Shown: positions 10,727-21,565 of the stretch, in pieces
Numbering within the stretch: position 1 is the first letter of the stretch
How the letters are laid out: each line of letters starts with the position of its first letter
Source of the DNA: Erigeron canadensis
Taxonomy: Eukaryota; Streptophyta; Magnoliopsida; Asterales; Asteraceae
NCBI RefSeq assembly: GCF_010389155.1
Contig: NC_057763.1
Span: forward strand, 47,518,800 to 47,582,799
DNA: 64,000 nt
Direction of reading: 5' to 3'
Made by a program: the position numbers and the translations under genes
Notes under the pieces: model-generated
Told to the model about the DNA's origin: nothing
The model's input: the letters and a program-made list of their open reading frames with translations, nothing else
The model's database searches: none

Positions 10727-12582
10727 AAAATGATTACTAAAACTTGAGTAATGTGCGTTTTGATTTGCAAACCAGGCATTTCAGTTATATCATTAGAACT
10801 CTTGTTTAAGATAAGCATAAGGGTTGTATAAATTTTAGATTTATAAATTAAACTCTGTACGTGGATTACCTACCTACCTGCTCTGCAAACATTTTCAAAA
10901 TGATCACCGAGTACTTTTTTTCTCATACACCCTAGTAATTTGATGGTCACCGTGTCTTCTTTAAATTACTGTTGGAGTGATTATTGAACGTGCTCAGGTT
11001 TGAACCATAATGATCATTTATCACATTCTAAGGAAGATACATATGTAAACCCTGAAGGTGATGAAAGCTTTAAAGATTTGTGTCTGACAGATCGATTAGT
11101 GTCAGCTTCCAAACCCCCGTCTAACAAAGGACGTTTCTTATTTCTTTTCTAAAAAACCTTGTGTATTCCAGAGTGAATAATGCAAGCTTGATTTCTGCCG
11201 TCCATTATAAGACTTAGACGACATCTCGTTATTGACATAGTTTTCGACGCCAACATAGGTTTGGGGATTTGGATTCTAAAGATAGATATGATAGGTTTAA
11301 GATTAGCTTTTTACGAGTATATCTATCTATAATCATGTATATATACTCTTTATCAAAGGGCACAACCACCTTTCCCTTTTTATATCACCTCTATTGTATT
11401 TTTTCCATCCTGGATTGTGTATCAAAAATTACCAACGTCATTGCCACCATCACCACCAGTTGTCATGCCACCACCCGTCACTGTCCCGGCCACCAGTATC
11501 ATCACACCGTCGTTGCCACTATCGCATCGTATTGGCCTATTGCGTAGGTGTCCCTCAATCTATATCTATAAATTATATACCTAAACCGGTAGTCTTTGAC
11601 CGACCTTCTCTTTATTAACCAAACTTTTAGCTTACAGATTTAAATTATAATTCATATTAAAACATTCACCCCGCCCTCATTTAAAAATTTTTTAAAAAGT
11701 TAAACCACCTAACTTGTTCATCATCTATAACAACTCAAATTGGTCTATATAAAAAGTACCTTTAATTAACTAACTTACAACATTAACGTCATTGTACATC
11801 AATAACATACATTACGTGTTGCTACCACCATCAATCACCATTATTATCACGTGTCATCGCCATCACCACATTGTCGCTGCTATCATGGACATTTATTTAG
11901 TCTAAGATATAGATAGATAGATAGGTAGATAGATAGATATATGATATCCCAGTGGCAGAACCAGGTTTGCAGTCTGGGGTCGCCAAACAGTTTTCATGAT
12001 ATAAGTGTAGAATTATACTACAAATTTTAAATTATACCAGTCTGGGGTTGCCAGTTACCTTTAAACTAGAAAAATATATAAAAATAGCACATACAAAATA
12101 GAGTTTTATAAAAATTGTGTGGTTGTTATGGCCACCACGGATATCCCATAACATGAAAATTTTAACTAGACGTGTAAAGATATATTATGTCTGCCATGGG
12201 GTTCGTACCTTTGGCCTTGCATACTTGGAGTGAGACAATTGCCACAAAAAGATAAGCATCCATCTCACATATAGCAAACCTGTATTAAACTAAATCCATC
12301 CATAGTGTGCTCTGATTTAGACAACTTCCATATAAAAATTTGTTGTCGGCCAAAGGAAACATATTTTGGAATAAATTGCATTTCAAAAGAATTTACCTTT
12401 GCATAAATTAAGTTTATACCATCTTATCTTGAAAACATTAGTCCGTCCAGAGAGATAAGTGATGCTTATTTTGTCATCCATTTATCGATCTATCTGGTTT
12501 ATTTGCATTGGATGTCCATTATATCTAAAGACTAAAGGTAAACAATGCGCGTATAGTAAAATCAGGAACATAGTCGACTTAT
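10727..12582. other. Intergenic, no gene recognised
   Basis: This follows the PUX4-like stop codon and includes its 3' UTR. It contains CCACCATCACCA-type low-complexity sequence (11440-11530 and 11820-11890) and a (GATA)n microsatellite at about 11909-11941. ORFs crossing the CCACC stretches are compositional artefacts. Nothing else can be supported. Confidence 0.5.
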
Positions 12583-12735
12583 TAAAGAAAAAAACTGCCC
12601 AGTGTCGTTTTTTGTGGGTTTTGAGCCTCAATACCTCGACATTGTATGAGAAAGACTAAAATGTAAGCGAACCTTTCCTCTATATAAGTAAAAAGACTGC
12701 TTCCATTTTCTACCTAAATGGTAAAATGTATATAA
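12583..12735 (-). mobile_element. Au-like SINE, 5'-truncated copy
   Basis: On the minus strand it reads CATTTAGGTAGAAA ... CAATGTCGAGGTATTGAGGC ... GGGCAGTTTTTTTC, matching the 3' two-thirds of the complete SINE at 32056-32298. The tRNA-like head with A and B boxes is missing. It ends in a T-rich tail at the left (about 12583), as in that family. Confidence 0.7.
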
Positions 12736-13698
12736 AGTATCTATATAATATAAGTCCGACTACATAGTGAGGTGTATATAAAGTTTGCACAATGTCTATT
12801 AAGGATTGAGATCCTCTAAGTTAATACCAACTTCACTAATAAAGTTTGATAGATAATCTTGACAATTAAATTAAAATCAAAGCTCAAAATTTAAAAATAT
12901 ATTTTAAATTTTGTTTTTTAAATTTTGAGCTTTAATTTTAATCCAAAAATTAAAATGCTTTCTAACTTTAATTTAGTTGTAAAGTTAAAACTAGCAAAAT
13001 ATAAAAGAGACTATGCCAATATATCCATATTGCTTGTCATATTTATCCAATACCTCAATACAAGACATGTTTAATGGTGTTCGAATGAATACAAGCTCAA
13101 TACAGAGGTCGTATTGGACATTAGGAATGCTTTTATTTTCAACAATCTATTTAAACGTTATGTTTGAATTTTAAGATGATAAAGTGTTGTTTTCATTGTA
13201 ACGACAAATTATTTTTGATTTTAAATATGAAAACACCGTAAGAACATTAAAAACATTTATTTTGATGCATATATAAGTTCACATAGCTAATATAGTGTAT
13301 AAATAATAATCATTATTTGTACTCATCTCTAGCAAGTGAAACCTCATCAAGATGCTAAAATTTTTTTATGTATCGATGAAAACTCAAAATCTTTCTTTAC
13401 GAGTATCGGGCCGGATGTGAAATGGTTTAACAACATTTTTGCGGGTTTGGATCTAGTGACGGTTTTAAATGTAAACCCCTATACTTGAAACCTACCTCTA
13501 TGCCATATACTGAACTCGTATATATCTATTTTAATGGAATCGCATAAATATTTGTAATAAGTAAACAAATTTCAGATAGAATTATCGATCCCCAATTACT
13601 TATAATAAAACTTGTTATCTAACAGTTTGCGAGTAAATTGTAACTGTGTTCCGAAGATGAAATTGGACCTATGTATATAAATTGGACCTATTTACTGA
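12736..13698. other. Intergenic AT-rich sequence
   Basis: No gene is seen. A local inverted repeat, arms about 12871-12896 and 12914-12941 (TTAAAATCAAAGCTCAAAA... and its complement), can form a hairpin. The remainder has no recognisable features. Confidence 0.45.
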
Positions 13699-13906
13699 AA
13701 TGGTACCTGGATTATTCACCATATTACTAGTTTCATTCCTATAACTTTAAAATTACTTTCATCATACCCCAATTTATCAATTCTCCACTCGGACGATACC
13801 TGACCTGACGGGCGTCAGTTTGGCCGTTAAGTTGGGGTATGACTACCGTAAATTTTAAAGTTTTAGGTATGAAACTAGTAATATGGTGGATAGTCCAGAT
13901 ATCATT
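13699..13906. mobile_element. MITE with ~57-bp TIRs
   Basis: The left arm 13699-13755 (AATGGTACCTGGATTATTCA...) and the right arm 13849-13906 (...GGATAGTCCAGATATCATT) are reverse complements with a few mismatches; both contain ACCATATTACTAGTTTCAT. The pairing continues inward (TACCCCAATT against AGTTGGGGTA), so nearly the whole 208 bp is a foldback. It is non-coding. Confidence 0.75.
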
Positions 13907-13913
13907 TATGTAA

Positions 13914-14632
13914 TTATTATTATTATTATTATTATGGTTGTTGTTGTTATTGTTGTTTTAATTACACAAAGTACATTGATATTTTTTTTTTAATATTTAT
14001 ATTTATTTTATAAAAGAATACTTTATTTTTATAAAAAATTATTGTAAATATTTTATTTTTTATTAAAAACAACTAATATTTCAAAAACTATTATTTATAA
14101 AATTTATTTTTTAATAAAATAATATTTTCTTTTATAAAAGATCATTTTTAGTACAAAGTTTTTATTTTTATAAAAAATATTTTTCAATCTTCTTTTTTAA
14201 AGGGGTGAACCGGAAAGAATATCATAATTTCTTGTATTGTATTAGTACCTGTACAACTACCATGTAAGGTTTGAATCAGCTCAAAACAGATTTAATCAAC
14301 TCCATGTGGTGGTATCTATTCAAGACTTCACGTTCATTTATCAATGCTTTACATGAAATTAATGTACTGCTTCCGATTTACTTATTTTTTTTAAATAAAA
14401 AATAAATAAATAAGAAATAAACAAAATCATCATGGATCTATAATTTGATTGATTAATAGTTTTTAATAAAAAAACTAAATATTTACAATATTTTTTATAA
14501 AAATAAAGTATTTTTTTATAAAATAAAAGTAAATATTTACAAAAAATATCAATGTACTTTTTAAAATTATTTATTCTTAAATAATACTTTGTGTAATTAA
14601 CAACAACAACAACACAACCATAATAAATAATA

Positions 14633-14664
<32 letters not shown>

Positions 14665-14680
14665 TAATAATAATATAATA

Positions 14681-14712
<32 letters not shown>
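13914..14712. mobile_element. Foldback element with trinucleotide-repeat termini
   Basis: Sequence from about 13914 (TTA repeats, then GTTGTTGTTGTT, then TTAATTACACAAAGTA) reappears as its reverse complement from about 14712 back to 14450. The arms are about 200 bp and diverged by small indels, with a ~350-bp centre. Both outermost ends are (TTA)n/(TAA)n microsatellites, and the centre is extremely AT-rich. The ORF at 14359-14718 is a translation of the ATA repeat and is not a gene. Confidence 0.65.
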
Positions 14713-14714
<2 letters not shown>

Positions 14715-16075
14715 TCAACCTCTATCGCTCCTTCTTGCAGAAGCACATATTAAAAACCCTAACTCAAAATTTTTCCCCATCCTCCCCCTTTCATATCCTA
14801 CGCAACAATTAATCACATCTTTGACTGCAATGAAATTATTTTACGTTAATAACCACACTATCACTGTCATCGTTACCACCGCTGCATTGCACGAGCACCA
14901 ATCTAGTGTATGTAGTAATGAAGTTTGTAAAGTAGTTGTAAAGAACCGACCAAGTCCCTTTTTAGTTTCAAGTGGATGGGTTTAGGGTCACGAAGGAACT
15001 TCATTCATTGTGTGTGATGGAGGCGATATAGATGTGACTGATTGATATACAGCTAAAAAGAAGGTCAAGGGACGTCATTTTAGAGAAAGTGAAGGAGCAC
15101 CTTTTGTGAGAGATTGATCTTCTTGAGGGGGTAGCGACGTGCATAAGAGCTTTAGAAAGGGACTTAGCTGGTTGAATCTTATATCTTGCACGTAATGAAA
15201 TTGTAATTTAGTTTTGTCACTTGGCCGGCTTCTTTTTCCGGATCTCTGTGTGATATTGAATGGATCCACTTTTACTTCTTTGAAAAAAATTTGGTAAAAA
15301 CTTATGGAGATCTTAAATTATATACCCAAAAGGATATTTGTAGAGTTTCAAGAGACTATTATTGCATTTCTTTTGGGCACTTTCATGACTTTAACATGTG
15401 CCAGAATTGTCATTGACACTTCAAGTTAGTGACTAGTGAGCAGTTTATTTATTCAGATTAGTAAATAAGTTTGTATGATCTATTATCACTTGATTTCTTG
15501 CGTTTGAATAGTGGACAAGAAGTTCTCTTTCTTATATGTGGGAAGGGCTAATACTTGGTTACAGGATTAATTGTTGTCACTCCAAATTTGCACCTTGTGC
15601 AGTCCGTTTAAGGTGAAAGGTACATCTCAAGGTTATTGATTTTATATGGGCGGTTGCCGTAGGTACATCTTAAGGCTGAATGATACATATTGGGATTAAT
15701 GACTTGATGCGAGTCATTTGAAATGCAAGGAAGTAGGATTAGTTTATGGGTGGTTACTGGTTAGGCTTTCAGAACTTGAGTAGGTATATGCGGCTATCTA
15801 TCCATCAATTGGGTGGCGTTGGAAATATAATTAGTTTAAGACTTAACGGGTTTAAAGTGTCATTAGGGCAAAGAGGAAAAGAGATGTTTGTTCAAGGAAA
15901 AGGGCCAACTGTTTTGGGCCTCACACAAACAGACAAATGCGACTATACAAAAGGACATGGCGCTTGTGAATCAACACAACACTTCAGGGATAACCGCCAA
16001 AAGTATCTAGTATAAATAGAAGTAGATTCGTTTTGTTTCGTATCCAACTTTGTAACCAAAAATCGTTACAGTCAT
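14713..16075. other. Intergenic, possible retroelement debris
   Basis: No gene is recognised. A TATAAATA box at about 16009-16016 (AGTATAAATAGAAG) follows unassigned sequence, reminiscent of an LTR promoter, but no matching second LTR is visible. Short ORFs at 15075-15269 and 15746-16015 have no recognisable domains. Confidence 0.35.
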
Positions 16076-17151
16076 TGTAACATACCGTGATTATATATAT
16101 ATATATATATATATATCTATACTATATTATAAAGCATATTTTTCTTAAATTTTCAAAATTGAACTTGAAATTTTCAATATTGATTTTAAGTACTTCCCCA
16201 AAATGTCCCTCCTATCTATTCTATATTGACCCATTTTGGCCTCACAAAACCCTAATTCGACATAGACCTTGATTTGAAGAGTGTTAAGACATGTTTTGAG
16301 CATATTTTGACATAAATAATGTGTATGAAACTAACCCATACTTTAAAATCGTTCCATAACCTCAATTAAGCCTCAAATCCAATTTTGACCTAAATTATCC
16401 AAGTTGTCAACCCCAAAATTGATCCATTAAGCTCTTGAACCAAAAATTGACTAAGGGTTGTTTAGGTTAGACTTGAAACATGATTATAAACATAAAATGG
16501 TGGATTTTAGATGAGTTTTACTTACCAAAATTACCTTCAAAGAGTCAAACCCGAATTTGAGCTAGATGGAAGGATTTCTTGTACTTTGACTTCCAAAATT
16601 TTGATATGATATAGTAATGATGATAACAATGTTGATTCTTTCACTAATCTAGTTTCAATAACATTAACTGATGATGATTTTCTAGAGAGAGAGATGGAGA
16701 TGCAAGAGTGTGTGTGTTCTTGCATAAAGCAGAGAGAGAAAGAAAAATAAGAAATGGATGGGTGTGAGGAAGTTAAGTCTAAGATAAGGGGGGTGTGGGT
16801 GCCAATTTTAAATTCCAGCACTTTTAGACTATTACCTTGGGAATTAGTCTATTTTTTGATTCCAACACTTTTAGAACTATTACTCTAGGAATTAGTCTAT
16901 TGTTCGATTCTAGCACTTTTAGACTTTTACTATGGGAATTAGTCTTATTCTGTCTTTTTCTCATTTTCGCCACATTTAGATTATTAGAAACACGAGTTAT
17001 ACACATGAAGGATGAATCCAAAAAGAAAATGAAAATGTTACATGCATAATTAACGAAAGTCAATGGGTCCATCACCACGAGTGTTACAATTAATCACATA
17101 GTCAACAAAAGTCAAACATTGTCAAATAGGTCAAAATTCGCGAATGTTACA
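16076..17151. repeat. LTR-like sequence (possible solo LTR)
   Basis: It starts TGTAACATACCGTG (16076) and ends CGCGAATGTTACA (17151), giving TG...CA ends with a TGTAACAT/ATGTTACA inverted repeat. Like the 2.8-kb LTR upstream it contains clustered GTCAA motifs (17055-17135, minus-strand W-box cores). The 5-bp flanks do not match, and a Helitron-like start motif (TCTATACTATATTATAAAGC, 16116) lies inside. The call is therefore provisional. Confidence 0.4.
16813..16952. repeat. Three-copy ~47-bp tandem repeat
   Basis: Units start near 16813, 16860 and 16908, each containing CACTTTTAGA ... GGGAATTAGTCT or a variant. The ORFs reading through it on both strands are repeat translations and not genes. 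Confidence 0.75.
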
Positions 17152-17245
17152 GAATGAACATCTTAGATGGAGCAGAAGAAGAAGCAAGAGATTTCTAGCG
17201 TATATTGTGACCGATTCCCCGTTTAGCTGCAAAGTATCCATGGTT
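17152..17245 (+). pseudogene. Stray 5' fragment of a KIB/F-box gene
   Basis: This ~95-bp stretch is over 85% identical by eye to the start of the KIB/F-box pseudogene at 21566-21670: both have CTTAGATGGAGCAGAAGAA and CTGCAAAGTATCCATGGTT. After CCATGG the two diverge completely. It is a second truncated copy of the same gene start, separated from the main copy by a Mutator-like element and bounded on its left by the LTR-like sequence. Confidence 0.7.
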
Positions 17246-17727
17246 TATAACTTATTAGTCGTTTTTAAGCTTATTGTTGTTGTTAATGTGTATAAATTCA
17301 TGGCCTTCAAAGTTATTTTTAGCCTATTTTGTTTTTTTTCCTATTGTTAAATGGTTATCATGATGCCTATGAGTCAAGTAATCTTTTTTGCCCCCGTTTA
17401 GACAAATTTTTTGGATTTGCATTCGAGAATAAGATTTGGTCATTCGAACATTAAAAAAAATAAAAAATTATAAAGATACCACATAAGATAATTCATTACC
17501 CTCTCTTAGTTATATTAATAGATATATTTTTAAAAAATGCTAAATACAACTACGATTTTTTTTTTTATATATACAGCTGTAATTAATCTTTTATATAGCT
17601 TGGTTTCTTTCATATTTAAATTTATGGTAAGTTTATATAAAGATTTTAGTAGATGTAATTGAGGTTTAGGAAACAGTTATACTTGCATCCATGTAAAAAG
17701 CAATATATATATATATATACTTGGCTA
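17246..17727. other. Short intergenic gap before the MULE
   Basis: AT-rich sequence with a (TA)n run at about 17704-17719. No gene is seen. Confidence 0.5.
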
Positions 17728-17736
17728 ATATACCAA
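17728..17736. repeat. Left 9-bp target-site duplication of the MULE
   Basis: ATATACCAA, identical to 20914-20922 on the far side of the element. A 9-bp duplication is diagnostic of Mutator-superfamily insertion. Confidence 0.9.
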
Positions 17737-20700
17737 GGGATTTTCTAGTGTGTGCCCTATAGGCATATTGTAAGAATTAAATAGTCCACTCTATTAATTG
17801 CTTTAATCTTTTTTTTTTTCACCTATCCTTAATTTTACCCTTTCCTAATTGAAGCCTATATTACAGTTGATTTTCCATTTGAGTTGTACAATCGTAACAT
17901 TAACCCCACCAATATTTTGCTAAAATAAACTTTAATTGTCTAAGAAACTTACGATCTTTTGATACATATTAAAATTTCCCTCTTAAAAATTTCCCTCGTA
18001 AATTCCCCTCTTTTTTTTTTGACACAAAGTCTATATAACTTGTTTATGTTTCTTTTTCCTACAACAAAAAGTGATCAAAATTAGTATGCTTTTATTTTGT
18101 ACATTTTATTTGCAAAAATGAATAAAATTCATTTATTTGATCTAAATGAAATTCCAGCAGAAGAATGTTTTGCAAGTCATGATGTGAATTATGAAGGCAC
18201 AAAACAAGTTTTTGAAAAACCATTTGTGGGTCAATGTTTTCTTAGTGAAGAAGAAGCATTTGTGTTTTATCAAAATTTTGCAAAATACAATTGATTTTCA
18301 ATTAGAAAAGGAAGGTTTGTTAATAAAAATGGTGAAAAGGCACGACGAGATTTCTTTTGTCACCGTGAAGGACACCAAGAGGCTAAAGCGGTAGATCCAA
18401 CAAAAGAACAAAGAAATCGGATTTCTACGAGATGTGAATGCAAGGCTCATATGCGTATAACATTGAGAAAAGCAAATGAAATATTTCCAAAGGAGTGGCA
18501 AGTTACTACTTTTATTTCAGATCACAATCATGAGTTGTTATCCATCAACGAGGTACGTTTTCTTCCATCATATCGTAGCATCACAACGGAAGATGAGAAA
18601 CGAATATTGATGCTCAAACAATGTGGTTTATCGGTTAGACAAATTATGCGTGTCATGGAGGCCGAAAAAAATTTGTCACATGGACAACTTCATTTTCTCA
18701 CTAAGGATGTTCATAATTATTTTGCAAAGATCCGTGTCATGCACTCTCAAAATGATGCAAAAGAGCTATTGGAGTATTGCATGAAAAGTAAGAGCAAAAA
18801 CCCAAATTTTCAATATGCATTTACACTTGATAATGAAAACAAGTTAGAACATATATTTTGGTCTCCCCGTCGTTGTTTTGATTGGTACCAAAAATATAAA
18901 GATGTGGTGGTATTTGATACTACATATAAGATAAATTCTTATGACATGCCTTTCGGTATTTTTGTTGGAGTTGATAATCATGGAAGAACCATTTTATTTG
19001 GGTGTGCGCTTCTACGGAATGAGACAACTAACACATTTAGATGGCTATTGAAGGTAAATCAATTCCCTTAAATTAATTTATTTACTTATATCGAAAAAAG
19101 GGAATCATAATACTGTATTAAAATAAATTTATAAAGAGGCATGATAATCATTTCGATAAATACAATATAATAGCAATTTGCACACATATTGAGTTTGTTA
19201 TCATATCCGTGTTACTTCCAGTATTGTGTTTCTCATTTAATTTCATTTAGAACTCTTTCTTTTGATTAATGCTAATTTGTTTGGTTTTTAGCTGACTAAT
19301 TTATTATAAAATTGCAGAATTTTTCTCTTCTTATGACAAGTCCACCAAAAACATTATTAACGGATCAAGATCCATGACTCACAGAGGCCATTGCAAAAGA
19401 AATGCCTTCTACAAAACATGCGTTTTGCATATGACATATCACTACTAAATTTAGTGGTTGGTTCACTTCTATATTAAGGACCAATTACTCAAGTTGGTGC
19501 TCACAGTTTTATAGCTTATACAAGTTGGATACAATCGAAGAATTTGAGCATCAATGGTCAACAGTAATAAAATATTTCAATCTGGATGAAAATAAGCATG
19601 TCATTGGGTTGTACAAGATTAGAAGATTTTGGGTGTTGGCTTATCTTCGCGAATATTTTTTTGGTGGCATGACAACAACCGGGAGGTCTGAAAGTATAAA
19701 TGCATTTATAAAGAGATTTATATCTTCAAACACATGTTTAAATCAATTTGTTAGACAAGTAAGTTGTTATTTTTAATTTATTCATTTTGAAAATAATTAG
19801 TAATTCATTAAGTTTTAATTATATTATATGCTATATAATATATTTCTCAATTCATGTATATATATATATATATGTATTTGAACTAGGTTGAACTTGCAAT
19901 AGAAGACGTGGAACAAACACAAGCACATGATAGTATGAAGCAAAAATACAAAGGCTCAAGGTTAAAGTCACTATCACCATTGGAAGAACAAGGTCATCAC
20001 TTTTTGACTCCATATGCATTTGAAAAGTTTCAAGGCGAGTTTGGACTAGCAACTCAATATAAGGTTCATGAAATGGCATGTAACAAGTTTACTGTTAAGC
20101 ATTATAAAGAGACATGGGGTAATATGCATGAGGTGGAGTGGAACGGTAGTGTGGCAAAGTGCAGTTGCAAGAATTTTGAGTTCGTTGGTATATTATGTCG
20201 TCATATTTTAAGTGTTTTTCTTCATAAAGACTGTTTCAATATTCCCCTTTCTTATTGGCTTTCACGATGGAGTCGACTAGAAGTTGTGCCATCAAGTGAT
20301 ATAGCAAATCTGAATTCAACGTCTATAAACAACGATGAGAGTGTGATTAATGCAATAGGTGTGGTTCGATGTCCTCCTACTTCAAAAACAAAAGGACGTC
20401 CCAAAGAAAAACGCTTGAAGGGTGGAAGAGAATTAATGAAACAAGTAAGGTCTTGTACTCTTTGTAAAAGTGTTGGTCATAATGCTACCACTTGTCCGGA
20501 AAAAGAAAAACTTGGGAACGAAGATGCTAATTCGGTACGCGCTATTAAGAAAAAGAAAATCATGTTAGAGAATCAAGATTTAAATCCCGTTTTCTGTTTG
20601 AAGTTTTAATTTGTTAGATGTTTAATGTTTTCCTTGGAAATTTAATTGTTAACTTTGATCTATTTTGCAAGTCTATATGAGATATTGAAGTGATATATGT

Positions 20701-20913
20701 TACACTCTGTTTGTGAAACATCAAAAATAAATTCCCGTAAATATATGATTGATTTTAGAGAAATTCAATGTCATCATTATTTTAGGAAAGGGTAGAATAA
20801 GGATAGGTGAAAAAAGGAAAAGATTAAAGCTATTAATTAAATAGTATATATGGAAATTAAAGTGGATTATTTAATTCTTACAATATGCCTATAGGCACAC
20901 ACTAGAAAATCCC
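17737..20913 (+). mobile_element. Mutator-like element (3,177 bp) with FAR1-type transposase
   Basis: Long terminal inverted repeats bound the element: left 17737-17848 and right 20782-20913, both starting GGGATTTTCTAGTGTGTG. They are nearly identical for the first ~55 bp and then alignable to CCCTTTCCTAA with one indel. Perfect 9-bp target duplications (ATATACCAA) flank it. Inside is a single gene related to FAR1/FHY3 transposases. TIRs, target duplication, size and transposase together identify a complete, formerly autonomous MULE. It lies between two copies of the start of a KIB/F-box gene. Confidence 0.92.
18118..20609 (+). pseudogene. FAR1-related (FRS) MULE transposase, three in-frame stops
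   Basis: Exons: 18118-19053, 19318-19758 and 19887-20609, joined by GT-AG introns in phase. The start is ATG 18118 (MNKIHLFDLNEIP); upstream codons lack ATG. Domains in order: a FAR1 DNA-binding zinc finger (about residues 45-140, FSIRKGRFVNKNGEK ... CECKAHMRI ... FISDHNHELL); the MULE DDE transposase core with the first Asp in VVVFDTTYKIN and the second in LLTDQDP; a SWIM zinc finger CSCKNFEFVGILCRHIL; and a C-terminal zinc knuckle CTLCKSVGHNATTC. Single TGA codons at 18292-18294, 19375-19377 and 19432-19434 interrupt an otherwise open frame. The last two sit where family members usually have Trp, consistent with TGG to TGA. No frameshifts are seen, so inactivation is recent and by point mutation only. 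Confidence 0.9.
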
Positions 20914-20922
20914 ATATACCAA
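20914..20922. repeat. Right 9-bp target-site duplication of the MULE
   Basis: ATATACCAA, an exact match to 17728-17736. Confidence 0.9.
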
Positions 20923-21560
20923 TAGTAGACAAGTTATTCGTAACTATCTTGTTTTCAGTCGGTCGAACATGTTTTTGTCGAGGCTCTTGCTGTTCAAATA
21001 AACAAGTTATTCGTAACTATCTTGTTGTTGTGTTTCGTGATCGAACTACACAAAACAGTATTCGATCATTACGTGTTTGGGTTCTCATAACTTATTGGAA
21101 GAACAATTTGGTTTTTCGAGCGGCAATAAATATTGAGGTGTGAATTGCATATTGAATTGATATTTAATAATTGTAAGAATTTTCTTCTTCTTCTTCTTTA
21201 TATATCTTTGTCTCTGCTATTCGATCTGTTGAATTTTAATTTCTTCCTTTTTAGATAATTTTTGTACATATAATATTTTTTTTAAGAACAGCATATTGTA
21301 CATATAATATTATTAGTATCAGTACGTATATCATAGTCATACTAATATGATAAAAATCAGCTCTTTTGTTAATAGAATGAATAATAAGAGTATGCGAGGA
21401 ATATAAAGTGTTTGTGAACGAGTATGTATATTCCATGATACAATTTTAAGTATTTGTGCTAACAGTTTTTTGAGTTGACATATTAGTATTAGATAGAAAT
21501 TAAGGTTCTGTTTTTTTTTTCCCTATGATTTCTGCTGAAACACTGATATATGTATTATTA
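20923..21560. other. Upstream region of the KIB/F-box pseudogene
   Basis: It contains an imperfect direct repeat (AACAAGTTATTCGTAACTATCTTGTT-like, at about 20930 and 21000) and a (CTT)n tract near 21182. The small ORF at 20949-21143 has no recognisable domain. No promoter element can be assigned. Confidence 0.4.
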
Positions 21561-21565
21561 TGAAT

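Noticed and set aside
14359..14718. 119-codon ORF with Tyr/Ile runs
   Set aside because: It is the translation of an ATA/TAA microsatellite inside the foldback element.
16837..17049. 70-codon ORF (+) and overlapping minus ORF
   Set aside because: Both are translations of a 47-bp tandem repeat.
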